A stretch of DNA of 60,308 nt from contig JAHFQW010000008.1 in assembly GCA_023259115.1 (NCBI GenBank), forward strand, positions 1 through 60,308, given 5' to 3'. Shown here one piece after another: positions 44,678 to 53,896 of the stretch (the stretch's first letter is position 1; every line of letters starts with the position of its first letter). Position numbers and translations under genes: made by a program. This DNA comes from an archaeon. Lineage in GTDB: Archaea; Nanobdellota; Nanobdellia; Woesearchaeales; GW2011-AR9. Below the pieces are notes generated by a model. The model searched no databases. It had not been told where the DNA came from and worked only from the letters and a program-made list of their open reading frames with translations.

Positions 44678-45103
44678 CTAAAGAGTAATCTCTTTGCTAT
44701 TATATCTTTTAACTGCCTCATCTAGTGTTTTGGTAGAAACTCGTTTAAACAAATATTCTACATTCCACTTAAAATGAACTTCCTCCTCAACCACTCGTTC
44801 AACCCCTTGTAGCACTTCATTACGTTGAATCCATCGATCAAAATCCCCCTCCATATCACTCTGCATCAACACGGTATACTTACTTTCTAGCCTTCCACCT
44901 CGTTCTTCTAAGGTATAATTCTGAATCTTCATCACCGGCCGTATGCCAAATCCCACAAAACCACGATTCCGCAGAATCAGAACATCACCCAAATTATACC
45001 TATGATAGGGATTCTCTCGATACCAATCTCCTAATTTATCCCATAACAACCAATCTCCCGGCACAACTATATTCACAATTTGTCCTAAAGTCTTTTGTAT
45101 CAT
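44678..45103 (-). CDS. Hypothetical protein
   Basis: 141 aa, unrecognised. IVNIVVPGDWLLWDKLGDWYRENPYHRYNLGDVLILRN looks like the beta-rich start of a small barrel; the end is helical. Second gene of the three-gene unknown operon. Confidence 0.6.
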   Translation of the reverse strand: MIQKTLGQIVNIVVPGDWLLWDKLGDWYRENPYHRYNLGDVLILRNRGFVGFGIRPVMKIQNYTLEERGGRLESKYTVLMQSDMEGDFDRWIQRNEVLQGVERVVEEEVHFKWNVEYLFKRVSTKTLDEAVKRYNSKEITL

Positions 45104-45148
45104 AGTGTATTATAAGAGGTAACCACCAATTTAACCCATATCTTTTTT

Positions 45149-45757
45149 CTACCACCAAACATACACTTTTGCTCCACCATCTTTATCTAGCACAGGTTCA
45201 AATTCTCTATGAAATAATCCCGTGATCTCTCGAATCCAACCTTCCTCCGAATCATCATCAACAATCTCTTTAATCGGAAAATATTCTTGACTCCCATTAC
45301 GAACATCCTCAAAACAAGTGCCTATCAAAAAGTTCCAATAAGATAATTTGAATGGTTCGGGATTATTTTTACTCCATTTGTTATATCTAGCAAAATGTTC
45401 ATGAATCAGTTTATAATCAGCATCATACTCTTCTTTTGTTGCCTCTATTGTTTTCCCTTCCCGCATAATCGTGTACTCTGATTTAAATCCTAATTTCTTG
45501 CCAGAAGCATCAGGGTAGCCATTTGGCATTTTATCGCCCGTTATTCTTTGGTAAGAATCAAAATGAGATTCTGCCTTCTTGATGCCAAGACCACGATAAT
45601 CATGAAAATCAATAAGGTATTTCTCTCCAATATGATCTGTAATATGAATATAATCTAACACCGGGTTCATAGATTTATCATAACCGTGAAAAAAATCATT
45701 AAACTTTCCCCAATCCTCTCGTTTCAATTCCTCTTCGAGCGTTACAGCTTGTGTCAT
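45149..45757 (-). CDS. Hypothetical protein
   Basis: 202 aa from the ATG at 45757 (MTQAVTLEEELK); the track ORF extends 47 codons into the promoter of the Lrp gene. Aromatic-rich, acidic (FNDFFHGYDKSMNPVLDYIHITDHIGEKYLIDFHDY). No recognised motif. First gene of a three-gene unknown operon and divergent from the Lrp regulator, which may control it. Confidence 0.6.
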   Translation of the reverse strand: MTQAVTLEEELKREDWGKFNDFFHGYDKSMNPVLDYIHITDHIGEKYLIDFHDYRGLGIKKAESHFDSYQRITGDKMPNGYPDASGKKLGFKSEYTIMREGKTIEATKEEYDADYKLIHEHFARYNKWSKNNPEPFKLSYWNFLIGTCFEDVRNGSQEYFPIKEIVDDDSEEGWIREITGLFHREFEPVLDKDGGAKVYVWW

Positions 45758-45851
45758 CTTTAAACAGAAATATTGCCACAATAAATATCCATCCCTGAAA
45801 TAACACGCAAAATACGACATATTTAAATAAAATAAGCATATTTCACGTGGT

Positions 45852-46382
45852 ATGAAATCAAACAGCACCAAAACTCCTCTGTACCAACCAGGCATCATCT
45901 ACAGCAAACCCTATCCATTTGACGGCTATGACAAAAAACTTCTCCAAGAACTCGACAAAAATGCCCGTCAATCATTGGCCGACCTCTCCAAAAAAGTAGG
46001 CTTATCACGCGATGCTATTCGTCATCGCATCCAAAAACTCATCAACGCCAAAGTCATCGTTGCCTTCAAACCAATCTACAACACCCCTAATATGGGCTTT
46101 CCCATTATTAACTACGTCTTTATTGCATTATATAATCCCACCGAACAGCGAGAAAAAGAATTCATCAAATATTTAAAAAGCAATAAACATGTCACCTATA
46201 TCGCCAGTTTAATTGGCAAATGGGATTACATACTCGACATCATGGCGGAAAACCCAGGAAAATTTGATAAAATTATCAAAGAAATTCGCCACACCTTCCC
46301 TGATTTAATCAAAGATTATGAAGTCTACGGCGTCGTGCAAGAGTATGAATATGAAGAAATAGGAAAATTAGTATACCAATAA
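45852..46382 (+). CDS. Lrp/AsnC-family transcriptional regulator
   Basis: 176 aa. Helix-turn-helix KKLLQELDKNARQSLADLSKKVGLSRDAIRHRIQKLINAKVI and an AsnC-type ligand domain (HVTYIASLIGKWDYILDIMAENPGKFDKIIKEI) are clear. A palindromic ATTTAAAT box lies upstream; the same spacer also serves the divergent unknown operon. Confidence 0.88.
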   Translation: MKSNSTKTPLYQPGIIYSKPYPFDGYDKKLLQELDKNARQSLADLSKKVGLSRDAIRHRIQKLINAKVIVAFKPIYNTPNMGFPIINYVFIALYNPTEQREKEFIKYLKSNKHVTYIASLIGKWDYILDIMAENPGKFDKIIKEIRHTFPDLIKDYEVYGVVQEYEYEEIGKLVYQ

Positions 46383-46421
46383 TATTAAACAAAAGAAATA
46401 AACATCAAAAAAACTAAGACA

Positions 46422-47519
46422 ATGAAAATCATAAATCAATCTCTATTAGACCGCAGTGATGCCTTCTTCAGATCTATAAAACCAACCGACAAAATTGCCC
46501 TTCTTCATGACACCGACCCTGATGGCACAACCTCAGGTAAAATAATCACCCACGCAATAGAACGTTTAGGTGGAAAAATTTCATTATTTCTCATCACAGA
46601 GCGAAAAATTCACACCATTAGCGATAAAATTATTTCTTCAATGAAACAACAACGCATCAACATCCTCATTACCACTGACAAAACCGTCGACTCAGGACCA
46701 GAACAGATAAAAAAAATAGAACAATTCGCCCATATCGTCATCTTCGACCATCACATCATCGAACATGATGTCTCCTCTGCAAAAACTCTCCTGCTCAAAC
46801 CCCAACTTATATTTGACACAGATAGACCAGACCAATATTGCAGTGCCAAAATTTCTTATGACATTCTTAACCGTGTCATAAATCTAAATGACCTCGATTG
46901 GATCTGTGTCTCAGGCATCATCGCCGATATGGCATTTCCCATGTGGAAAAAATTCATCGATAAAGTCTTCAAAAAATACAACCTTCCAAAAAAGAAAAAT
47001 CTCTTTGACACACAACTCGGTGAAATCGCCCAACTCATTTCTTACGCCGAAGCACTCGATGAACCAGAAACATGCTTCGAGCTCATCCTCAAATCAAAAA
47101 ATATCAACGACACATTAAAAAAGCTGCATAAATACAACAAAATAAAAAAAGAAGTAGATTATTACACCAACAACGCCGCATCCCTGGGTGAATGGCACAA
47201 TAAAAAATCTCTCCTCATCCTTGAAATAAAATCAAAACATAAAATTAAATCCATGGTTTCAAGCAAAATCGCCCACGCCCTCTACCCGCATAAAACAATC
47301 ATTGTCATACAAAAAATAGATAACCAAATAACCATCTCCGCAAGACGCAACGACCTCAAAAAAAATATGAACACACTCCTCAAAAAATCTCTTGGCTCTC
47401 TTCCAGGAAACGCTGGCGGCCACGCTCCTGCCTCTGGTGGTAGTGTGTCCATAAAAGAGTATCCTGCATTCAAAGAAAATCTAATACAAAATGAGAAAAA
47501 CATGAAACCCGCCCCATAA
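46422..47519 (+). CDS. DHH-family phosphoesterase (RecJ/NrnA-like)
   Basis: 365 aa. DHH motifs: HDTDPDGTTSGKI (motif I), TTDKTVDSG, and IVIFDHHIIEHD (the DHH motif itself). The DHHA1 end is VSSKIAHALYPHKTIIVI ... GNAGGHAPASGGSV with the GGH motif. Such proteins degrade single-stranded nucleic acid or short oligonucleotides; archaeal versions can bind GINS. Follows the Lrp gene with a 39-bp gap. Confidence 0.88.
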   Translation: MKIINQSLLDRSDAFFRSIKPTDKIALLHDTDPDGTTSGKIITHAIERLGGKISLFLITERKIHTISDKIISSMKQQRINILITTDKTVDSGPEQIKKIEQFAHIVIFDHHIIEHDVSSAKTLLLKPQLIFDTDRPDQYCSAKISYDILNRVINLNDLDWICVSGIIADMAFPMWKKFIDKVFKKYNLPKKKNLFDTQLGEIAQLISYAEALDEPETCFELILKSKNINDTLKKLHKYNKIKKEVDYYTNNAASLGEWHNKKSLLILEIKSKHKIKSMVSSKIAHALYPHKTIIVIQKIDNQITISARRNDLKKNMNTLLKKSLGSLPGNAGGHAPASGGSVSIKEYPAFKENLIQNEKNMKPAP

Positions 47520-47575
47520 TCATTTTAGAAGTAGGAACATATCGCAGATGGAGATATCATAAAAAGAGCATCCAC

Positions 47576-48031
47576 ATGAAACTCAACATACACCTCGTAA
47601 AAACAAAAGAACAATTCGCTCAGTTTCTGCCTTTATACAGAGAAGCGCAAACAAAACCACCCACAGCAAAAATCATAAAAAATATAGAAAAAGACTTCTC
47701 ATCCTCCTCCCACCCATTTACCATTCTCCTAGCCAATCTAAATACAGAACCGGTAGGATTCATGATAATCATAGAAACATACTCCTCCTCTCTTGCACGC
47801 AAAACCATCTACCTTGAAGAATTTCATATCAAAGAAACACATCAAAACCAAGGAATAGGTAGACAGTTATTCCAATACCTCACCCACTACGCCAAACAAC
47901 AAAAAATCGCTCGTATCGAATGGATTACTCATAAAAAAAATATCAAAGCCCAGCAATTCTACAAAAAATACCCCACAAATAACGAACATGTATCTTATGT
48001 CTTATTATTAGATGATTTTGAGAAAAGATAA
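47576..48031 (+). CDS. GNAT-family N-acetyltransferase
   Basis: 151 aa. Acetyl-CoA-binding motif A is EEFHIKETHQNQGIGRQLFQYLTHYAKQQ with Q-x-x-G-I-G. Motif B ends in NIKAQQFYKKY. Substrate unknown. Separated from the DHH gene by 56 bp. Confidence 0.87.
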   Translation: MKLNIHLVKTKEQFAQFLPLYREAQTKPPTAKIIKNIEKDFSSSSHPFTILLANLNTEPVGFMIIIETYSSSLARKTIYLEEFHIKETHQNQGIGRQLFQYLTHYAKQQKIARIEWITHKKNIKAQQFYKKYPTNNEHVSYVLLLDDFEKR

Positions 48032-48048
48032 ATTTTCTTAAAAAAAAA

Positions 48049-49134
48049 TCATAATTTATTGTAATTTATTTTAAAATTTTTCCCGCATACCTTTTGAAAT
48101 GTTGGGATCAGCACATCAAGAAAAGATTTTAGACTATCGCCATTATCTCTAAAAGAATTAAAATTAATTCCTGTTTTCTCTCCTAACTTAGAAAAATAAA
48201 GAGGTACATTCTCTGAATTCAAAAATCTCGAAACAGAACTAAGAAGTACTACTTCACATAAATATTTAAGAGCCGAATGAATTTCTAAATGAGTAATCGT
48301 ATAATTTTCTTTATCCGTGAACATTCCATCCATGAACCTATTCTGCGCAACGCTGCCATTGACTGCAAGCATTTTCCCTTGCTCAGCAAGCGCCAAGAAT
48401 GTTTTTATCACTTCTCCATCAATTTCAGCCAATCTCTTAGGAGCAATAAGCTGAATATCAATACCTAACTCATTGCGTGACCAAAAATTATATGATGAAG
48501 AAAAATCACTTTCACGAATATTTGTTCTTTCTGCACGTATGATTTGTCCCAGACAAAAATCTTTTCGTGCTGTCCTCTCCACCTCTTGAATAGAATCACA
48601 AACCGGTTTAGGGATATCATGAACAGCTAAATAAGGAGAAAACGGTAATGCCAAACTATTGAGGGAAACATCCCCGTATTCTTTTTGTGCCTCAACTGAT
48701 GAAACGGCCCCCCATATCCTCCCATAAGAATCAGAACCTTCTTCAAAACCATACCAATCCCACCACGCATTGGGATGAATCACTGACTCTCTCACTAACC
48801 TCATACCAAACAAACTACTATCACTCACACAATCTGCCCCAAAACCTTTAAAATTCAGCACGCCGTAAACCGTCCCATTTATCTCTAAAGGCTCATCCAA
48901 TAATACATCAACCGTTCGTCCTCGCCTATAGCCTCGTACAGAAATGATCTCGTGCTCAACTGATGCAGGTACATAACGTGGATGTAATAATACAGATTCC
49001 TGCAGCGTATCACCTGTAATCGGTACCCGTGCTAAAGTAAGAGGTTTTAATTCAAGAATAACAGGAAAGTCATGCCTGTATTCAACAGAACAGGAACGCC
49101 AACGAGTAATACCATTTTCAATTATACGAGACAT
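48049..49134 (-). CDS. Unrecognised 361-aa protein
   Basis: No family named with confidence. VYGVLNFKGFGADCVSD, GRIWGAVSSVEAQKEYGD and NGSVAQNRFMDGMFTDKENYTITHLEIH recall the lysine strand, middle and catalytic loop of kinase-like folds such as SelO, but the catalytic Asp positions are Ser and His, so if related it would be inactive or diverged. Has its own TATA-like region upstream. Confidence 0.55.
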   Translation of the reverse strand: MSRIIENGITRWRSCSVEYRHDFPVILELKPLTLARVPITGDTLQESVLLHPRYVPASVEHEIISVRGYRRGRTVDVLLDEPLEINGTVYGVLNFKGFGADCVSDSSLFGMRLVRESVIHPNAWWDWYGFEEGSDSYGRIWGAVSSVEAQKEYGDVSLNSLALPFSPYLAVHDIPKPVCDSIQEVERTARKDFCLGQIIRAERTNIRESDFSSSYNFWSRNELGIDIQLIAPKRLAEIDGEVIKTFLALAEQGKMLAVNGSVAQNRFMDGMFTDKENYTITHLEIHSALKYLCEVVLLSSVSRFLNSENVPLYFSKLGEKTGINFNSFRDNGDSLKSFLDVLIPTFQKVCGKNFKINYNKL

Positions 49135-49208
49135 CCGATAACCAGAATATAAATAAGATATAAATCTTTGGCAGAAAAATACTATTTAAGAATAGTCTCA
49201 AAAATATA

Positions 49209-49976
49209 TCACAACCACTTCTTCATAAACCCAACCAACAACATAGTCGCTCTCCCCATCATCCCTTCTTCCTTGTAAGTATGTCCACAGCCATGTAACA
49301 CCGCTAACTCATCTTCCTTCTTCAAAGAAGACATCAACTCTTCGCTCTCCTGCAACGGCACACTTGTATCTTGATCACCATGAAACACCAACACCGGGCA
49401 AGTAATCTTGCGTGCCTGAGCATACACATCATAACGCATTCCATCTTCCACCAGCGCATACTTCACATCCATTCCACCCCAACTTTTATCAAAATGTTTG
49501 TATCCTCTCTTCTTCCAATCACCTACATCTCCCCAATGTGCAACTAACTCTTCAAAATCAGATACTCCCGACTGCACAACCAATACTTTCACCCGAGAAT
49601 CCGTGGGAGTGTACAAGAGCACCGTCATTCCCCCTAACGAATGCCCCGTCAAACCAATTCGTGAAACATCTACTATTGGTAAACCACAAACACAATCAAT
49701 CGCACTCCTCAACACTCGCAGCTGCAAAGAAACCGTCATCTCCTCCCTCAAAATTTCACTCAACCCATTAGGCTCATCATAAAAATCAAACATAAATGCC
49801 GCAATGCCTGCCTCAGCTAACTTCTCACACATAAATCTATTCTTCAATTCATGAATACCACCACCAAACCCATGCACCAGAATTACCGCAGGAAATTTAC
49901 CCACCCCCTCCGGAATATAAGAAAATCCTCCAACACGTTTGCCTTCAAACAAAAAGAACGTCTTCTCAACTTTCAT
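49209..49976 (-). CDS. Alpha/beta hydrolase (dienelactone hydrolase/peptidase-like)
   Basis: 255 aa from ATG 49976, with GTGAGGT about 8 bases before it; the track ORF's TTG start lies within the RFC gene. Catalytic triad: nucleophile Ser in GHSLGG, Asp in HGDQDTSVP, His in GCGHTYK. Oxyanion strand VILVHGFGG. Close to secreted-free cytosolic acyl-peptidase/esterase groups; substrate unknown. Lies 13 bp after rfcS. Confidence 0.87.
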   Translation of the reverse strand: MKVEKTFFLFEGKRVGGFSYIPEGVGKFPAVILVHGFGGGIHELKNRFMCEKLAEAGIAAFMFDFYDEPNGLSEILREEMTVSLQLRVLRSAIDCVCGLPIVDVSRIGLTGHSLGGMTVLLYTPTDSRVKVLVVQSGVSDFEELVAHWGDVGDWKKRGYKHFDKSWGGMDVKYALVEDGMRYDVYAQARKITCPVLVFHGDQDTSVPLQESEELMSSLKKEDELAVLHGCGHTYKEEGMMGRATMLLVGFMKKWL

Positions 49977-49989
49977 AGAAACAAATACC

Positions 49990-50946
49990 TCACTTCGTCC
50001 CAACCATCATCACAAACGCCAAAAAACTCTCTAATTGCACATACTCATCCGAACCTTCCACTAAACGAAACTCCACTTCGCCGCATTTATCAACCAGCTC
50101 CACTTTCTTGCGATCCTCCAATTTCAAATTCCAAATCTCTTTCTGAATCTGCTTAATCACATCAATTCCTGATAACCCATAATCAAGCATTAAAGATAAC
50201 AACTTTTTGCGCGAATCAATAAACTTCCCCCCTGCCGCCAAACTAAGCACTTCATTCACTTCTTTCGGTTTTGCAACAGACGCCATGGAATAAACTAGTT
50301 CTGATGTTACTTCATTCTTCAAAATCGCACAACTCTGCATAATATTTTCCAATCGTCGACAGTCACCTTCACATACCTCAAATAACGCCCTGCGTGCTTC
50401 AGGAAGCACTCTTAACCCTTCACCACGTGCAACGTTATCAATTACTTTATTCACTTCTTCTTCAGATAACGGTTTGAATCGAAACACCGCACATCGTGAT
50501 TGTATCGGATCGATAATCTTCGAACTATAATTGCACGAAAGAATAAACCTACACGTCTTAGTATAATTCTCCATCGTCCGACGCAACGCCTGCTGTGCCT
50601 CTCGCGTCAACGCATCGCTCTCATCCAAATAAATCAACTTAAATGGCACATTGCCAATCGCCTTGGTGCGGGCAAAATCTTTCACCTTCACTCGTACCAC
50701 ATCAATTCCTCGCTCATCTGACGCATTTAATTCTAACGTATTCTCGCGCCAATGCTCGCCAAACAACTGCTTGGCAATAACCAAAGATAACGTTGTCTTC
50801 CCCACACCCGCCGGTCCCGAGAAAAGCAGATGAGGCATATTCCCTGATTTCACAAACGCAGAAATCTTCTCCACAATCTCCCTCTGGCCTTTAATCTCTT
50901 CAAACGTACTTGGCCGATACTTCTCCGTCCAGATAGTAGATTCCAT
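49990..50946 (-). CDS. rfcS: Replication factor C small subunit
   Basis: 318 aa from ATG 50946 (MESTIWTEKYRPSTFEEIKGQ); the track ORF's 40-residue N-terminal extension is hydrophobic and unlikely. Walker A GPAGVGKTT, Walker B LIYLDESDAL (Ser in place of the usual Ala), sensor 1 ILSCNYSSKI, and the SRC motif SRCAVFRF are present. Loads the PCNA clamp with RfcL. The rfcL gene is not in this window. Confidence 0.94.
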   Translation of the reverse strand: MESTIWTEKYRPSTFEEIKGQREIVEKISAFVKSGNMPHLLFSGPAGVGKTTLSLVIAKQLFGEHWRENTLELNASDERGIDVVRVKVKDFARTKAIGNVPFKLIYLDESDALTREAQQALRRTMENYTKTCRFILSCNYSSKIIDPIQSRCAVFRFKPLSEEEVNKVIDNVARGEGLRVLPEARRALFEVCEGDCRRLENIMQSCAILKNEVTSELVYSMASVAKPKEVNEVLSLAAGGKFIDSRKKLLSLMLDYGLSGIDVIKQIQKEIWNLKLEDRKKVELVDKCGEVEFRLVEGSDEYVQLESFLAFVMMVGTK

Positions 50947-51092
50947 ACAGTAGTAGGAAAAGTGCTCATTTATAAGTTTTTGGAATATATAGTAAATTAC
51001 CATATAAATCAAACAAAATGTTGCGAATTTCACTATAAAATCAACAACAAAAAAGAACAAACTCAAAAAAATAAATATCCATTCAAATTGTA

Positions 51093-51806
51093 CTAAAAAA
51101 GATTATCCTTATATCCCTCTTTCACAAGTACCTCTAATTCTCCCTCCACGCCAGGCCCGCAACTCCCCTCACGCAAATACCCAAACGCCGCCATTCCTTG
51201 AATTGCATCAAAATATTCTCGTCTTCCCCGCACTACCTTTAATACACCCTGTTGTGCGAAAAGCTCTTGCGCTCGTGCTGCCGCAGATTCCCCATCACCC
51301 ACAAACGCTAACAGATAGTACTCTCTTGAACGAGCCAATTTTGCCATGACCCGCTCTGGGGTCAACGAATAGCAATCACGAACATTTCCGGATTGAGAAC
51401 TGACATATAACAAAACTTCATAACTTGCACCTTTATCATCCATAAACTTAATCGGAACAGCATACTCACCTGGAAAAGTATATTGTAGGATTGTAGGAAC
51501 ATCAGAATTCATACCCATCCACGATTTAAAATAGTCTACACCTCGCAAGAATCGTGACTTGTATTCGACCGTATACACATCAGAAGATTGATTATTCGCT
51601 AGTTTCGGCTCTCCCACACTTTCCACTAAATGCGATACTTTTTTTTCCGCAAGATACTCATACGCTCTTGACACTGCTTCTGAAGCAGAAAAAGTAATCG
51701 TATCAAACTTCTGAAACGCCCAGTACTCTTCTAGTTTATCTTCATGATCATGCACAGGCGTGCGTGATGGAAAATCGTTCTTTCTCCTAAATAACCACTC
51801 CAACAT
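51093..51806 (-). CDS. Hypothetical protein
   Basis: 237 aa from the second ATG (MLEWLFRRKNDF), as the first gives a less likely start. Soluble; two Cys late. No known motif, although SASEAVSRAYEYLAEKKV and RSREYYLLAFVGDGESAAARAQELF are well-formed helices. Lies between rfcS and mscS. Confidence 0.6.
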   Translation of the reverse strand: MLEWLFRRKNDFPSRTPVHDHEDKLEEYWAFQKFDTITFSASEAVSRAYEYLAEKKVSHLVESVGEPKLANNQSSDVYTVEYKSRFLRGVDYFKSWMGMNSDVPTILQYTFPGEYAVPIKFMDDKGASYEVLLYVSSQSGNVRDCYSLTPERVMAKLARSREYYLLAFVGDGESAAARAQELFAQQGVLKVVRGRREYFDAIQGMAAFGYLREGSCGPGVEGELEVLVKEGYKDNLF

Positions 51807-51855
51807 ACCACAGAAAGACAAGTACAATTATAAAAGAATTTCCATACTCTTCTAC

Positions 51856-52938
51856 CTACTTCTTCACATACACCACTTGTGTCGGATAAGGGATACGAAT
51901 CTTCGCTTTATTCAACGCATTATAAATTGCCTCAGTTGCCTCCATTTTGCGTGCCGCCTCATCGCGCCAATCATCCACCCAAAAAAACACGCGAAACTTC
52001 AGTGCAAAATCACCCATCTCATAAAATTGCACACTTGGCTCTTTCTTCTTCGAAATTCCCTCAATCTTTGAGACCGTATCCAAAATCACTTTCTTCACTC
52101 GAGAAATATCACTGCCATATTCCACCGTAAACTCCACTTTTGTTCGTACATCTAAACTTGGATGCGTAAAATTCGTCACCCGTGAATTTGCCAAATACCC
52201 ATTAGGTACATATAAAATTTCATTATCAAACGTCACAATCTTTGTTGTACGCAAGCCAATATCATGAATTTTCCCCACATCCCCGCTCTCCAGCTTTACC
52301 TTATCCCCTATTTGATAGGTCTTATCCATCATTAAATTAATGCCGCCTAAAATATTTTTTAATGAATCTTGTAATGCCAACCCTAACACAATACCGCTGA
52401 TACCCACTCCTGCTAAATAGGGCGTGATATCCACTCCCCAAATATGCATCACCCACATCAGTGCAATAATCACAAAAATCACTTTACCCAACTTATGAAA
52501 GAGTGGCAGCAGCACTTCATCAATTTGCGTCTTAGTCTTCTTCGCAAACGTCATTCCCCAACTCTCCACAATAATATCAAACACCCGCAGCAAGATAAAC
52601 AAAAATAATACCGCCATCAGCGAATCCACTAACTTCGACGTGAGTCCCAACCAGCCTAAATCCAATAACGCCAGCTTTAATCCATAAATCAAAATAAGAA
52701 AAAACACCGGTTTTTTTGTCTTCTCAAAAATCAAATCATCAATAATCGTCTCTGTTTTTCCCGCAACCTTCTTCAGATACAACCCAAACAAAAACAACAT
52801 AATCTGCGCAATTATACCTGACACAACTAAAATCGCCAGTGCAGAAGCATACCTATTCTGTAAATAAGGAATCGCCTGTACTTGAGCCAATAAATTCAGC
52901 AAAAATCCATCCGTAAGCCCCAAGAGTGAAATAACCAT
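51856..52938 (-). CDS. mscS: MscS-family mechanosensitive channel
   Basis: 360 aa. About five membrane helices; the pore helix region is ITPYLAGVGISGIVLGLALQDSLKNILGGI and the following beta domain NLMMDKTYQIGDKVKLESGDVGKIHDIGLRTTKIVTFDNEILYVPNG is diagnostic. Relieves osmotic stress by opening on membrane tension. The 575 bp upstream is filled by palindromic repeats. Confidence 0.9.
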   Translation of the reverse strand: MVISLLGLTDGFLLNLLAQVQAIPYLQNRYASALAILVVSGIIAQIMLFLFGLYLKKVAGKTETIIDDLIFEKTKKPVFFLILIYGLKLALLDLGWLGLTSKLVDSLMAVLFLFILLRVFDIIVESWGMTFAKKTKTQIDEVLLPLFHKLGKVIFVIIALMWVMHIWGVDITPYLAGVGISGIVLGLALQDSLKNILGGINLMMDKTYQIGDKVKLESGDVGKIHDIGLRTTKIVTFDNEILYVPNGYLANSRVTNFTHPSLDVRTKVEFTVEYGSDISRVKKVILDTVSKIEGISKKKEPSVQFYEMGDFALKFRVFFWVDDWRDEAARKMEATEAIYNALNKAKIRIPYPTQVVYVKK

Positions 52939-53004
52939 TTAAACCGCTCAAACCGTAATCTCTTTAAATAGATTTCGATTAAGAAAAATAAATTAAACAA
53001 TTAA

Positions 53005-53256
53005 TAGAGGACTTTGAATAGCCTGTATATTCATCAATATATAGATACGGCAGTAAATTATTGAACATATAACAGCTGTATCTATATAGTACGGCACTAA
53101 CAAAATATTCAATTAATTAGTGCCGCACGTATAATAAACCACAGTTTATTTATTAGATCGCTGTGTCATATACTATATCCTCTACACAGTTATCTAAATT
53201 CAAAGTATACCAAAAGCACTAATTAATTCCAAAAATAGTTAGTGCCTTTGTATATA
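53005..53256. repeat. 252-bp nested palindromic repeat, copy B
   Basis: Matches 56278-56529 base for base without gaps; I count about 11 differences. It consists of hairpins inside a hairpin: outer ACTTTGAATA / AATTCAAAGT; inside it TATATAGATAC / GTATCTATATA, CGGCACTAA / TTAGTGCCG, AATAAAC / GTTTATT and a TAGAT-CTGTGT / ACACAG-TTATCTA stem (two mismatches here). After the outer stem comes CAAAAGCACTAA / TTAGTGCCTTTG. The outer stem is that of the simple copy at 34854. Confidence 0.92.
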
Positions 53257-53370
53257 CAAGAAAATAAGAAACAACTTATTTTCTGTACAGAAAACAAATC
53301 GTTGTTTGTTTTCTTGTACAACGAACATAACTATTTTAATTAAAAATTAGGTTCGTTGGTATACTTCTTA
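53257..53370. repeat. Further hairpins inserted in copy B
   Basis: Three more stems follow: AGAAAATAAG / CTTATTTTCT, GTACAGAAAACAAA / TTTGTTTTCTTGTAC and CAACGAAC / GTTCGTTG. The block is bounded by GTATAC on both sides (53206-53211 and 53359-53364), and in the simple copy at 34.9 kb the flanks are joined directly (AAAGTAC-TTCTTAGAGG). This looks like an insertion. Confidence 0.8.
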
Positions 53371-53483
53371 GAGGGGTTTGACAAGTAAAAATCACTTGCC
53401 TATTCGAACACTTGAGATGATTTTTACTCTTGAAAATGGTTTTTGCATTTTCATTGAGTTTTATAGGGTTAATCAAACCCCTC
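53371..53483. repeat. GAGGGGTTTGA hairpin with two hairpins in its loop
   Basis: Arms GAGGGGTTTGA / TCAAACCCCTC (perfect 11 bp) are the same as the second stem of the 34.9-kb copy. In that copy the loop is 18 bases; here the loop holds about 70 more, containing AGTAAAAATCA / TGATTTTTACT (11 bp) and TGAAAATG / CATTTTCA. Confidence 0.88.
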
Positions 53484-53513
53484 AATAAATTAAAAAGATA
53501 AAACAAAGAAATC

Positions 53514-53786
53514 TTAATCTTCTTTATCAGCCATATCCGTACTAGGAACAGCATTCTTAGAAATAATAATTACATCACCCACAGACTTCACCAATTGATG
53601 TGGCACAATCACACCTTTTGCACTGCCAATCACTCGGCTCAAAAATGACGTCTTGGTAGCTTTAATCTTCCATCCAGAGATTTTATTGCCTGCAACGATA
53701 CAATCCTCAATATCGCCAAAATAATCACCAGAATCTGTAAACACCTTCAAATCATAAGCATCCGACACTTTTCTCATTTTTAACAT
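53514..53786 (-). CDS. PRC-barrel domain protein
   Basis: 90 aa. DAYDLKVFTDSGDYFGDIEDCIVAGNKISGWKIKA then GVIVPHQLVKSVGDVIIISKNAV fits the small PRC-barrel found in many archaea. Suspected roles are RNA metabolism or cell division (CdpB-like). SD GAGGTGG precedes the ATG. Its 3' end faces the palindromic repeat. Confidence 0.82.
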   Translation of the reverse strand: MLKMRKVSDAYDLKVFTDSGDYFGDIEDCIVAGNKISGWKIKATKTSFLSRVIGSAKGVIVPHQLVKSVGDVIIISKNAVPSTDMADKED

Positions 53787-53864
53787 TCAAACCACCTCAA
53801 TTTATATAAATATCATTTATTGTTTTTACACATGTATTTTTAATGAAATATGCCAGTGAGTATA

Positions 53865-53875
53865 AGTTTAAATAC
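53865..53875 (+). promoter_or_regulatory. TATA-like box for the TraB-family gene
   Basis: AGTTTAAATAC lies about 27 bases before the ATG at 53897, again a leaderless arrangement. Confidence 0.5.
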
Positions 53876-53896
53876 TTTTCTGTTATCGAGTAGTCA

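Noticed and set aside
50947-51066. 40-residue hydrophobic N-terminal extension of RfcS
   Set aside because: RfcS is soluble and starts at MESTIWTEKYRP in the standard way.
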